A stretch of 64,000 nt of DNA, from positions 2,542,001 to 2,606,000 of the forward strand of contig JAYJMM010000112.1 in NCBI GenBank assembly GCA_037349105.1. The letters are read 5' to 3'. Shown piece by piece: positions 32,230 through 44,600 of this stretch. The position numbers and the translations under genes were made by a program. Every line of letters begins with the position of its first letter. Positions within the stretch are counted from its first letter, which is position 1. Source of the stretch: Limnomonas spitsbergensis (taxonomy: Eukaryota > Chlorophyta > Chlorophyceae > Chlamydomonadales). A model generated the notes under the pieces. The model was not told the DNA's origin, did no database searches, and worked only from the letters and a program-made list of their open reading frames with translations.

Positions 32230-34490
32230 ACCCACCCTCTCCTGCTAGGTAGGTACCTCTAGTCCTCCACCCTCCTCCACCCTCCCCTGATAGGTAGGTA
32301 CCTCCAGTCCTCCACCCTCCCACCCTCCCCTGATAGGTAGGTGCCTCCAGTCCTCCACTCTCCTTCACCCTCCCCTGAAAGGTAGGTACCTCCAGTCCTC
32401 CACCCTCCTCCACCCCCCTAATAGGTAGGTACCTCCAGTCCTCCACCCTCCTCCACCCTCCCCTGATAGGTAGGTACCTCCAGTCCTCCACCCTCCTCCA
32501 CCCCCCCTGATAGGTAGGTACCTCCAGTCCTCCACCCTCCTCCACCCTCCCCTGCTAGGTAGGTACCTCCAGTCCTCCACCCTCCTCCACCCTACCCTGC
32601 TAGGTAGGTACCTTCTGTCCTCCACCCTCCTCCACCCTACCCTGCTAGGTAGGTACCTCCAGTCCTCCACCCTCCTCCACCCTCCCCTGCTAGGTAGGTA
32701 CCTCCAGTCCTCCACTTTCCTCCACCCTCCCCTGATAGGTAGGTACCTCCAGTCCTCCACCCTCCTCCACCCTCCCCTGATAGGTAGGTACCTCCAGTCC
32801 TCCACTCTCCTCCACCCTCCCCTGCTAGGTAGGTACCTCCAGTCCTCCACCCTCCTCCACCCTCCCCTGATAGGTAGGTACCTTCTGTCCTCCACCCTCC
32901 TCCACCCTCCCCTGATAGGTAGGTACCTCCAGTCCTCCACCCTCCTCCACCCTCCCCTGATAGGTAGGTACCTCCAGTCCTCCACTTTCCTCCACCCTCC
33001 CCTGCTAGGTAGGTACCTCCAGTCCTCCACTCTCCTCCACCCTCCCCTGCCAGGTAGTTACCTCCAGTCCTCCACCCTCCTCCACCCTACCCTGCTAGGT
33101 AGGTACCTCCAGTCCTCCACCCTCCTCCACCCTCCCCTGCTAGGTAGGTACCTCCAGTCCTCCACCCTCCTCCACCCTCCCCTGCTAGGTAGGTACCTCC
33201 AGTCCTCCACTTTCCTCCACCCTCCCCTGATAGGTAGGTACCTCCAGTCCTCCACTCTCCTCCACCCTACCCTGCTAGGTAGGTACCTTCTGTCCTCCAC
33301 CCTCCTCCACCCTACCCTGCTAGGTAGGTACCTCCAGTCCTCCACCCTCCTCCACCCTCCCCTGATAGGTAGGTACCTCCAGTCCTCCACCCTCCTCCAC
33401 CCTCCCCTGATAGGTAGGTACCTCCAGTCCTCCACCCTCCTCCACCCTCCCCTGATAGGTAGGTACCTCCAGTCCTCCACCCTCCTCCACCCTCCCCTGC
33501 TAGGTAGGTACCTCCAGTCCTCCACTTTCCTCCACCCTCCCCTGATAGGTAGGTACCTCCAGTCCTCCACTCTCCTCCACCCTCCCCTGCTAGGTAGGTA
33601 CCTCCAGTCCTCCACCCTCCTCCACCCTCCCCTGATAGGTAGGTACCTCCAGTCCTCCACCCTCCTCCACCCTCCCCTGCCAGGTAGTTACCTCCAGTCC
33701 TCCACCCTCCTCCACCCTACCCTGCTAGGTAGGTACCTCCAGTCCTCCACCCTCCTCCACCCTCCCCTGCTAGGTAGGTACCTCCAGTCCTCCACTTTCC
33801 TCCACCCTCCCCTGATAGGTAGGTACCTCCAGTCCTCCACTCTCCTCCACCCTCCCCTGCTAGGTAGGTACCTCCAGTCCTCCACCCTCATCCACCCTCC
33901 CCTGATAGGTAGGTACCTTCTGTCCTCCACCCTCCTCCACCCTCCCCTGATAGGTAGGTACCTCCAGTCCTCCACCCTCCTCCACCCTACCCTGCTAGGT
34001 AGGTACCTCCAGTCCTCCACTCTCCTCCACCCTCCCCTGCTAGGTAGGTACCTCCAGTCCTCCACCCTCCTCCACCCTCCCCTGATAGGTAGGTACCTCC
34101 AGTCCTCCATCCTCCTCCACCCTCCCCTGCTAGGTAGGTACCTCCAGTCCTCCACCCTCCTCCACCCTACCCTGCTAGGTAGGTACCTCCAGTCCTCCAC
34201 CCTCCTCCACCCTCCCCTGATAGGTAGGTACCTCCAGTCCTCCACCCTCCTCCACCCTCCCCTGCTAGGTAGGTACCTCCAGTCCTCCACCCTCCTCCAC
34301 CCTCCCCTGATAGGTAGGTACCTCCAGTCCTCCACCCTCCTCCACCCTCCCCTGATAGGTAGGTACCTCCAGTCCTCCACCCTCCTCCACCCTACCCTGC
34401 TAGGTAGGTACCTCCAGTCCTCCACCCTCCTCCACCCTCCCCTGCTAGGTAGGTACCTTCTGTCCTCCACCCTCCTCCAGTAGAGGCCGT
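32230..34490. repeat. 45-bp satellite, about 50 copies
   Basis: Unit: CTCCAGTCCTCCACCCTCCT, CCACCCTCCCCTG(A/C)TAG, GTAGGTAC. Because 45 is a multiple of three, the minus strand reads a 15-residue repeat (EDWRYLPIRGGWRRV) in long frames. Two variant units with GCCAGGTAGTTAC, at about 33050 and 33680, are 630 bp apart, which equals 14 units. The array lies just past the last recognisable exon of the poly(A) polymerase pseudogene, in the position of its next intron. I do not consider it a gene. Confidence 0.95.
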
Positions 34491-35109
34491 CCACTCTCCC
34501 CTACTAAGTAGTTGCCCCCACCCTCACCTGCTTGCTTTTTCCAGACAGGCCAGCACCTGATGCGTCTTCTGGCAGCCCTCCGTACAATCCAACCTTGCAT
34601 CAGCATTGGTAGCGTTTACTCATGGAGGCTATACGGGTCATGTCGCACCTGGTATTCCCAACAAGACCTCCACTCACACTTAAGCAGACAGGCAAACCAC
34701 TTCCAGTTCCAGCCAAACCCTTCCAAATCATCAAGTGTCCATGGCTCTCTGCCCCATCTCCCACACTTTTCAATAGATCCAACCAAGGTCTCCCTTTTAC
34801 CTCCCTCTTCCCCCCCACTCTCTCAGTTACCTCAAGCGCCCACACCTGTCAAAGGGTCCACCGTGGCTAGCCGAGTCTGGTACTTGAAGTGTACACCTTG
34901 CTGCACCGCCAGCCGCCGCTCCACGACCCCGCCCATTCCCACGGCCACCACAAATGAACACTGGTCGTAACGCTGGTCGAATCGATCACAGAAGCAACAC
35001 AACATCAGGCCTAGGTCGTTGGTATCGTTGCCGACCTTGGCCTCCTCCATTAGGCTTGCCAAAACCTGTGCAGGGTAGGATGGAAGCGTTACAATGGCTA
35101 TGACCCTTG

Positions 35110-36005
35110 CAACTTTCCCAATGCCGCCTCCACTACGCATCCTCCTCCTTGTAGCTTCCCCCGAGCAGCTTCCCCATGCATCATCCCCCAGATATCCGCC
35201 TCCATGCAGCCTCCCTCATGCATCAACTTCCATGCAATTTCTCCTATGGAGCAGCCTCCGTACAGCTCCCCCCATGCAGCTAATCAGTTCATCCTCCTCA
35301 ATGCATCATTGTCCTGGCAACCTCCACTATGCCTCCTCCTCCATGCAGCCCCCCTCTGTATCCTCCTCCATCCATCATCCTCCATACCGCCCCCCCCTGC
35401 ATCATCCTCCATGCAGCTTCTCCCATGCATCATCATCCATACAGCCTCCCTCATACATCATCTTCCTTACAAAATGCCTCATGCAGCATCTCCCATGTAT
35501 CATCATCTATGCGTCATCCTCCATGCAGCATCATATATGTAGCTGACCCGTGCAGCTACCCCTGTGCAGCTTCTCCCATGCATCATCGTCCATGCATTGC
35601 GCATCATGCTGCTACCTCCATGCATTCTCCCCACTACAGCCTCCTCCATAATCCGCCTCCGCGCATCTTTCCCCATGCAGCTTCCTCCATGCAGCTTTCC
35701 CCATGCATATTTCTCCATGCTAATACTCCATGCATCCTCCTCCATGCAGCTTCCTCCATGCATCATCTCCCATGCCTCGTCCGCCACGCAGTGTCCCCCG
35801 TGCATTATCGTCCACGCAGACTCCTCCATGCAGCTTCCCCATGCATCATCCTCCATTCAACCTCCCCATACACTTCTCTATGCAGCTTCTTTCATACAGA
35901 CTCATCCATACAGTCTCCTCCATGCACACTACCTCATGCTGCCTTCATGCATCATCCTGTATGCATATAATTTCACCAAGCCGCTACTCCCATGCAGCCT
36001 CTTCC
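35110..36005. repeat. Degenerate CATGCAGC/TCCTCCATGCAT tandem tract
   Basis: Units of about 12-17 bp on CCTCCATGCAGC and TCCATGCATCATC fill the pseudogene intron between exons 36262-36138 and 35065-34846. The intact gene has the reverse-complement type (GCATGGGAGGAG) at the matching intron, 45990-46610. Confidence 0.85.
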
Positions 36006-37039
36006 GGCCTTACCATGGAAGTCAAGCCATAGCTGGACAGACCGCCCTACGCCATGTCAGCCCCACCATGCAACTTCCCCCCTGCATCCCTTACCATGCC
36101 CCCCCTGTCATGCAACATCCTCCATGCAACCCTGTACCATGTAAGTCAAGCCATAGCAGGACAGCCCGCCCTGTGACATGTCATTGAATCATTGAGCCCC
36201 TCCTTCTTAAGGAAAGTCTTGACGGTCAGCACCAGCGGGCGGAGACGGGGCCACGATGATATCTGCATCAAACAGTTCATCAAAGTGTCAATTTATTGCA
36301 TTATTCCAATACGATATATCATATGTGTCGACAAACACTGAACCCAGCCCCACCTTGAGTTCCAGATACGACGCTGCCTCAGGGCCCGAAGAGTCACTGA
36401 TGGAGAGATCGACCACCAGCCCGCACACCAGCGTGAGCCTTGCCAGCGGGATGCAGGCGGGGATCACCAAGTACTGACGGATCACGCCTTGCTACTGACG
36501 CAGAACATGCACAACACGGTGCAGCATCTGCACAATGGCCGGACGCTCACTGTGCTCGAAGAAGCCGACATGGCAGTTGAGTTTCCGAATGCCTGGAAGG
36601 GTTTGGAGTCAAGGGACCTGGATTCAGGGATTAGGGTTGGGTCGATGCTACCTGGGCGCAGGGGCAGATGGGGCGTTTGTGAAGACAGGACACATGGGTG
36701 GATGGGGCGCATTTCCCCCTGATGGGGCCCATGAGTAGGTGAGGCGCATGGGCAGAAAGGGCACACTGGCGGCCGTGGCGCATGGGCGGACGTGGCACAT
36801 TTTGGCAGATGGGGCGCATGGGCGGATGGGTGGATGGGGCGCAGACACTCAACCATAACAACATTAGAAGACAGCAGTGCAATCTTTTCACCTAAGATCA
36901 CCAGATCCAGGTCCGAGTCGGCCGAGTCAAGCCCTGACACAAACGACCCATACGGCCGTACCTGAACGCAGTAAGAGAAACATGTTTGACATCGGCAGCA
37001 CTGCACCACTTGTTAGCCGAAGCAGGAGGATCAACAAAG

Positions 37040-37225
37040 CAGGAGCAGCGACAGCATGAGCGGAAGCAAGATCAGCAGCCATGCACCTATGTCTTCTGCA
37101 GCAGCAGCAGCAGCAGCTGAAGCAACAGCAATAAAAGCAGAGGCAACAGCGAAAACAGTAGCAGCAACAGCAGCAGCACAACAACAGATGCCACAGAAAG
37201 AGCAACAGCAGGAGTAGCAGCTGCA
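37040..37225. repeat. CAG/CAA-rich trinucleotide tract
   Basis: Imperfect GCAGCAGCAGCAGC and GAAGCAACAGCAA words. The tract lies in the pseudogene intron just before the catalytic exon 36961-36892 (minus sense CTG). The intact gene has a CTG-rich tract at the same place (42680-42870). Confidence 0.85.
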
Positions 37226-38667
37226 GTAGGAGTGGATGAGGGGGAATCACTCTACAATGTGCAGAGGTTCGTATTGTTTAGGAGTGCGGGCTGGGCGGCT
37301 TTCAGGTCAAGGGCTTGAGGGTGTAGGGCTAGGGGTTCAGCGATTTCGCCTGGATTCAGAACAACCTTCAGCCCCAAAACCTCAGGACCTGACACCTGGC
37401 CCGCCACCTCAGCGTACAAAATCGTCAAATGATGCATTCGGGCTGTCGGGCTGAGGGTTTAGGTTTAGGGTAAAAGGTTTTCGGACTGATTTTAAGCCAG
37501 GTGGCCCTCAACCCCTAAGCCCCGATTTGCGGTGGCCTTGTTGGCCTATATTGGGAAGGCTGGGCTAGGCAGAAGCTTTGAGCCAGTCAGCCGGCGTTGC
37601 CCCCTGAACTTGGCCAGAGCATCCACCTGAGCTTTAGTAGCCTAACCATCACTACGCCACACCCTGGCAAAATAGCCACATGCCCTCCACTCGGAAACAT
37701 AATCAGCCCCCCTGAACCTCAAAAATCTCAACCAGAAATTATCTCCCGGCACAGCCCTTGGTGTATGCCTGTGCCTGCATCTACACAGGGTTCAGTCTGC
37801 GAAGCTTGCCTGTGCCTGTGGGTATTCAGGGAGGGCTCCAGCAACAGCCGCGCTGATCGTAGTTATAGCTTGGATCCGGAGTTCCACGTCCTCAGGACCG
37901 GGCTCCAGGTGACGCACCTAGAGAAGGCGGTGGGGTGATAGGGCGCACAGACTGATCTGGCTGTCAATGCCCACCGGATGCCAACCTACAGACTTACAGA
38001 GGCAGGGTGTCCAGTGTTGTTCACACTGAGCGAAGTGACTGTTCATTCAGGGATCAACACCTCCTAAGATCCACCCACCAAAGTCACGACGTCTTGCGTC
38101 AGCCTTTTCATATTCGCCCCATGTGCCGAGGGGTGCCTTGCCAGGAGGTCCAGCGCTGGTCGGAAGAACGCTGGTGACGGCCTGACTCCGACGCTGCCGG
38201 TAGTGCGCATTTGTCGGGGGCGATGGTGTGCTCGAAAGTGATACCTTCTGGTATCAGGATTGAAGTAGCTATTGATAAATCCCATGCGCTGCTCAACGAG
38301 CCTGCCTACGGATAATGGAGGTTGGAAAAGTTTTTCAGAAATTGCGTTCCTGGACCATAAAAACCTCGGAAACATTTGCTTGGGCCTGTCACATGTGCTG
38401 TAAATCTTGTAAACCCCTTCGTCGCACGTACACGGCATAGCATTTATTTATTTGTTAAATATTCTTGCCACCGTCTCTCTTCGCCACCTTCCCCCCCAAG
38501 AAACTCAGTATCACAGCATGCCCAGCCACCGATGAACTTTCTAAAGGTCCTATCGCTAGGCTCGTGGAGCCACCCGTACGACTGGTAGACTGCAGTTTCT
38601 ATCCAGACCAGATAATCCGTGCACCTTCCGAGAGACGCTCACCGCTGTCGAATTGACCGTCGCCCCC

Positions 38668-41600
38668 ATGTACAACACCAACAAAAACAACAGCAGCAAC
38701 TTTGGCCCCGGTGGCTACAGCACGAACGGCAGCGTAAACAACAACAGTGTAAATGGGCAAAAGCGCGGCTCTGTTATCCCTGAGCAGCCATGGGGCAGGA
38801 GCAACGCGAACGTTGGTGGCCGAGGGCCCTCTCAGAATAACATCGCATCCCGGTCCGATTCAGGAGGCCACCCAGGAGCAGCTTTTCCTCCACCGCAATC
38901 CCTGTACAGTCAGCAGCTGATGATGCCAGACCTCAGGAGCAACCTGATCCCCTGGGGCGAGGGCTTCCAGGACCAAGCCCCTGCATGGCAGGACCCCATG
39001 CGCGACGGCGGTGTCGGCGGCAGGGGCGGTGCCGCAGCTGGAGGCTTGAAGCGCGCACGGTTCTCGGAGCAGGCGCCGGTGCCCCGGCAGCAAATGCCAA
39101 CAGCAGCAGCAGCAGCTGTACCCGCAGCCGCCACAGCTTGGACGGGTGGGGTCGGCGGCAGCGGCAGCCGAGACCCGTATCTTGCGTATTACAACAGCGG
39201 CGGGGGTGGTGCGGCAGCAGCTGTGCAGGCTCATCATAGTCAGCAGCAGCAGCAGCCGCAGCAGCAGCAGGGGCACGGAAACAGAGCGGCCAGGCCTGCA
39301 GACGCCGGCGCCGCTCCGGCCACGGCGCAGGCACAGGCGGCGACGGGGCAGGGCGACGGCTCGCTGGACTTTCTATCAGGGCGAACCTCTGCTAAAGGGG
39401 CGGTGTACACGCGGCTGACTCAGAACATCACAGACGTGGTGGGTGACTCCGATGGACTCAAAATGTTTTCAGGTGGATTCAATGGATTCAATCGCAATTG
39501 GGCGCTTGCCCCAATCGCGATCTATCTGAAACAAATATGCAATAAGCTGATGCTGCAGAGCTTCGGGTTTCATGCATGGCAAGGTCGCATGGCTGCTTTG
39601 AGAATCTCATGCATGGTAGTCATGCATGAGGGGTGTAATGCATGGCAGTCTAGCAGGGTAGCATGGGACTTTCATGCACGGTAGCATGGCAGCATGGTGA
39701 AAGTAACGTGTGGCTATTAATCATGGCAGCATGGGGCCTTCTGCATGGCAGTCACGCATGGCCGTATGGAGGCCCTGGTGATCTTAAGGCTTGGCCTGTT
39801 GGTCCATTAAAGCGTTACGTGCTTGTCCATTAAAGCGGTACATGTTTGACCAGTTAAGGGGCACATAAAGTAAATTCAAATCATCACCATGCAAGGCAGC
39901 TAAACGTGGCCGCAATGCATCAGGCGGAGCGGGGCCTTCGGCTCTCTTGTATGGTTGTGGCCCTAGCATGAGTTGATGCCGCAGCAAGGATTGTGGCTGT
40001 TAAACACATTGACTTGCGGGTGGGCGCAGTCCGCATATTCTCTGGCCTCGTTGAGATGTCAGAATTTAGGAGCTGAGCATTGGGGCACCAGATGCTCTAG
40101 TAGTCCCATTGCCATGAGAAAGAGTTGAGAACATCGTTTTCTCTGTATACGCTCCGCTTCTTCTTCCAGGCTGGTTGTCCAGGTTTGCTGGGTGTGACCG
40201 GTCAGTTGCTTACATTGTGAACATCCCTATCGGTATGAACACTCTGCCGCCCCAAAACTTGTCATGGGCGCGGCGCTCAGACGCCCGGGCCCCAGTTTTC
40301 TCCCTGAATCAACGGTCACCTCAGGTGTGAATAGTGCTGGACACCCTGTACCTGACACCCTGTCACTGACAGCTAGATCAGCGTGTGCACCCTGTCACGC
40401 TATGACGCCATGACGCCACCGCCTTTATTTCAAGTGTGGCGCCCAGTCAGATCTGGTGTGAACAGTTCTGGACACCCTGCCACTGGCAGGCTGGAACTGA
40501 CAGTCAGATTGTGTGCACCCTGTCACCCCACCGCCTGCTCAAGGTGCGGCGCCATGACGCCAGTCACCTCAGGTGTGAACAGTGCTGGACACCCTGTCAC
40601 TGACAGGCTGGCACTGTCAGCTATATCAGTTTGTGCACCCTTTCACGCCTTGCCCTGTTTAGGCGTGTTGCCTGGGCCCAGGCCTACAGAGTTTCCACTC
40701 CGGAACCAAGTTTTGAACGCCCTGTCAGACTGTCACTCCATTTCTATTTAAAGAACAAGTCGAGATTTTTCATATCCATTTACATTCCAAAAAATACAAT
40801 GGAGTGGTTGAATTGGACTGCTTAGTTTGTATTCCCACCGCCTAGGGTGTGTGGTATTCCGGGAGCGGCACCTGGACCCCAGTCACCTCAAGTATGAACT
40901 GACAATTCAGTGTGAACGGTATGAAACACTCTTGTAACCCATAGCATGCCCCAGGTTCGGCGACTGATCCCCACTTACCCTGAGTATGAACTGACAAATC
41001 AGTGTGATGAGTATGAACTGACAAATCAGTGTGATGAGTATGAAGTGACAAATCAGTGTGATGAGTATGAACTGAAAAATCAGTGTGATGAGTATGATCT
41101 GAAGAATCAGTGTGATGAGTATGAACTGAAAAATCAGTGTGATGAGTATGGACTGAAAAATCAGTGTGAAGAGTATATGATCTGGAAAATCAGTGTGATG
41201 AGTATGAACTGAAAATCAGTGTGAACGGTCTGAAACACCCCTGTCACCACACCGCCTGCTCCAGGTTCGGCGATTGGACCCCGGGCCTGAGGATCTAAAG
41301 CGCCGGACCCACGTTCTGAATTCAATCCGCGCGGCTGTCGCCAGCTCCTTCCCCGAGTACCCGCATGTTCAGGTTAGCTGAACAAAGTGTAAAAGTCTTT
41401 TGGAAACGAAGTTATTCTTTTATTTTGACATACCTGTACTGGTAGTTTTAAAATTGTTTAGTTGTTACCGTATACCCTTGTATGCCCTAAATATACATGA
41501 TCTTAAACCCTACATTGGTAATCCCCGACACAAGTGCGCTTCAGGATACAATCTGGAACGAAGGGGATGCAGGGAATTGTTTGAGGGTTCAGGGTTTCAA

Positions 41601-44600
41601 GGTGAAGTAGGGTTTTCTCTCTTGTCATGGTTGCAGGGGTGTGGGCGTGCGGCTGGTTTCATGTTAACCAGGGAATGGCTTTGTGTGAACCAGAATGTGG
41701 CTGATTTGTGTGAACCAGCGTATGGCTGGTTTGCGAGAGGGCGCTGGATTGCACAATTGTTTGTGTCTGCAGTACATCGGGTGACCAGAAGGCGCTGGTT
41801 GGGACTTGTGCCGCACAAACATGTACCACGCCATAATGGTGATTTGTGTGGCTGATAAGGCGGACACTAGTGTTCTGGCCAGCTTCTGGGACCAGCGTTG
41901 GTCGGCTGGCTTGAAGCTTCTTATTTTCTCCTCCACTGGAAGTTTTGACTGTGGAAGCCCAACTGGGAATCAGCCACAAGGCCCTGAGTGCACCAGGCAA
42001 CGGGCTGAACCACTGATATCAGGGCATTTGGCTGCCCAGGGTATTAGGACATGGGCATGGATTTATAAGCTGATGCTAATCTCTTGACTGCAAATGTGGA
42101 AGCGCCTGGGAATCAGCCATGACACCCTGAGTGCACCAGGCACCGGGCTGAACCACTACTATCAGGGCATACGGCTGTCGAGGGTCCTAGACCAAGAACA
42201 AAGATTTGCAGTTTTTGTGTGAAACCATAGGGATGAACTTGTAACCCTTACACGCTAGTTTGATTCGAATTATGGAAGCCGAAGTGGGAATCAGCCGCAA
42301 GGCCCTGAGCGCACCAGGCAACGGGCTGATTCATGAGTATCAGGGCATATGGCTGCCGAGGGATTCAGGCCAAGGCCATGGGCATTATGATGCTAATTAC
42401 TTGACTACGAATGTGGAAGCGCCTGGGAATCAGCCATGACACCAGGGGATGACACCCTGAGTGCACCAGGCACCGGGCTGAAGCATTGATATCAGGGCAT
42501 ACAGCTGTCGAGGGTCCTCGACCTAGGGCATGGAATTCAGGTTTTGTGAACCCATAACGCTGAACTGGTAACCCTGAGCCTTAGACCTCGAAGCCGTAAA
42601 TATTGAAGCCCTGCATCAACCTGGGATCCCTGAACCCTGAACCCCTGAGCTCACAGTTATGTTTAAGAGATTGCCCCTCCTTCTTTTCTGCTGCCCTCAC
42701 TGCCGCTCCTGCTACTTCTGCTGACCTCCAGCAGCCCCTACTGCTGCTCCTGGTGCTGCTACATGCCCTGTTCCTGCTGCTGCTCCAGTCGCTGCTGATC
42801 CCGATCCAGCTGCTGATGCTCCTGCTACTGCTGCCGACGGCATTTGCAGTGCTCCAGATTAGCAGTGCTTCAGCAGTGTCAATATGAAAGCCTACATGAG
42901 GTTGCACTTTTCAAACAGATGTTTATCTTCACTTCTGCAGGTCAAGCCGTTTGGGTCGTTTGTGTCGGGGCTTGGGACTGCAGACTCGGACATTGATCTG
43001 GCCATCACAGGTGAACAGCCCCCAATTTTAATAATCAATTAAGGATGATGACGGTGCTGGGGGATCTCCGATGCGTTCTGTGGTGTGCACCAGGCCAGTG
43101 GGCCACCCATAGAGGATCTCCCTGCTCCCTTTGCATGCATGATAAAGGATGACCGACAGTAGCAACCATAATTTTTGCTTGGTAGCACTTGAGCTATTTG
43201 GGGGACTTCAGGATATCCAGGTTTGCTTCAGTGAATTAATTAATTGAATGACAGGTCTCCAATAGCAACCCTGGTAGCAACCCTCAGTTTTAGTGCTAGC
43301 GAACCTCTGAGACTTCGATGCGATTCGTAGTTTTCACCAGGCCAGTAGGCCAGCCACAGGGGCTGTTGGGCAGCTGCCGCTTGGGGCCCATTGGAACATA
43401 CCATGATCGGCCGACAAAGGTATTTACAAATGTCGTCAGTCAGGCTTTTGCCCCGCCGTACGAGGGGGGTCGACGGGGTATCGGAGAAGGGATTTTCCGG
43501 GGTTTGGGTGAGGAGGTTTTACAGGGTTTGGGTGAACAGGGTTTGGCGAAAGTAGGGTTGACCGCTGTGCCTGACAGCGCAAGCGAGCCGGCCGTGCGCG
43601 GCCGGCCTGTCAATTTAAGTTTGCGTCAGCCCACAGGCCAGCAGCCACACCGCAACTCTGCCAAAACTTCCGTGTCCTCAACAAAAAAAAGGGCGTAGCC
43701 TACGTTCGCTGCTATTTGGTTTCCTAATTGTAATGAAGGATGATGACGGTGCTGGGGAATCTCCCATGCGTTCCGTGGTGTGCACCAGGCACTCATAGGA
43801 GGCTGTTGGGCAGCTGCCAGTGGGGGCCCGTGGGAACATAACATCTGTATCTTGATGTGCATCTTGATGTTGGCCCTGGTCTGATGACCAAGCCCCAAAC
43901 CAGGTAGCATTGAAGCCCTAAATCCGTAACCCTAAACCTTGATTCTTTGATCCTGAACATTGATCCCTTAATCTTGATCCCTTGATCCTGAACCTTGATC
44001 CTGAACCTTGATCCCTTGATCCTGAACCTTGATCCCTTGTCCCCGGTTTTCAACTTAAACCCATAAACCCTGTTCCCGGTCTATCCCAGTCTCTCCTTGG
44101 TGTCTTGGAGCTGTGCAACAGCATCGGTTTCTTCTAGCCCTGCGAGCGCTCGCTGATCCTTCAAACCTGATCCCAAACTCCTGATCCTTCAACCTTGACT
44201 CTCTCAACCCTGATCCTTAAACCCAGATGCCTACACCCTGATTCTTCAACCTGGTGCCTGCAACCTAAACACATAGGTTTTTTAAGAACCGGACAGCAGC
44301 GTCGGTTTCTTCCAGCCACGCAAGCGCCCGCTGATCCCTCAACCCTGATCCTTTTAATCCTTCGACCTAGATCCCTAAACTGGAGATCCTTCAATCCTGA
44401 CCCTTTATAAACCCCGATCCCTGCAACCCAGGTATCCAAGAACCCGATAGCAGCGTCGGCTTCTTCCAGCCCCGCGAGCGCCCGCACATCGCAAAGCTGC
44501 TAGACCGAGTGGCGACCGCGCTGTACCGGCAACACGGGCTGCGCGGAGAGATCAGAAAGCACTTTGTGATCCGCAACGCCCGCATCCCGGTGGCAAGGTT

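Larger units (their letters stand above)
34528..38165 (-). pseudogene. Inverted, broken copy of the TRF4/PAPD5-type poly(A) polymerase gene
   Basis: Exons match the plus-strand gene at 38668-50513 nearly one for one: ~38165-38079 (MKRLTQDVVTL), 37917-37810 (108 nt in both copies), 36961-36892 (70 nt in both; GSFVSGLDSADSDLDLVI keeps the DxD), 36592-36354 (LTLVCGLVVDLS), 36262-36138, 35065-34846 (VLASLMEEAK to ATVDPLTG) and 34593-34528 (DCTEGC). Lesions: an in-frame TAG at 36492-36494; exon 36262-36138 is 125 rather than 117 nt because 8 bases are duplicated, shifting the frame; the acceptor of the last exon is moved by one base. One donor is GC (CAG|GCAAGC at 37810). A second fragment of the GGLSSYG exon with a TAG lies at about 36010-36065. 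The C-terminal exon was not found. Matching intron repeats show that the whole locus was duplicated. Confidence 0.85.
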
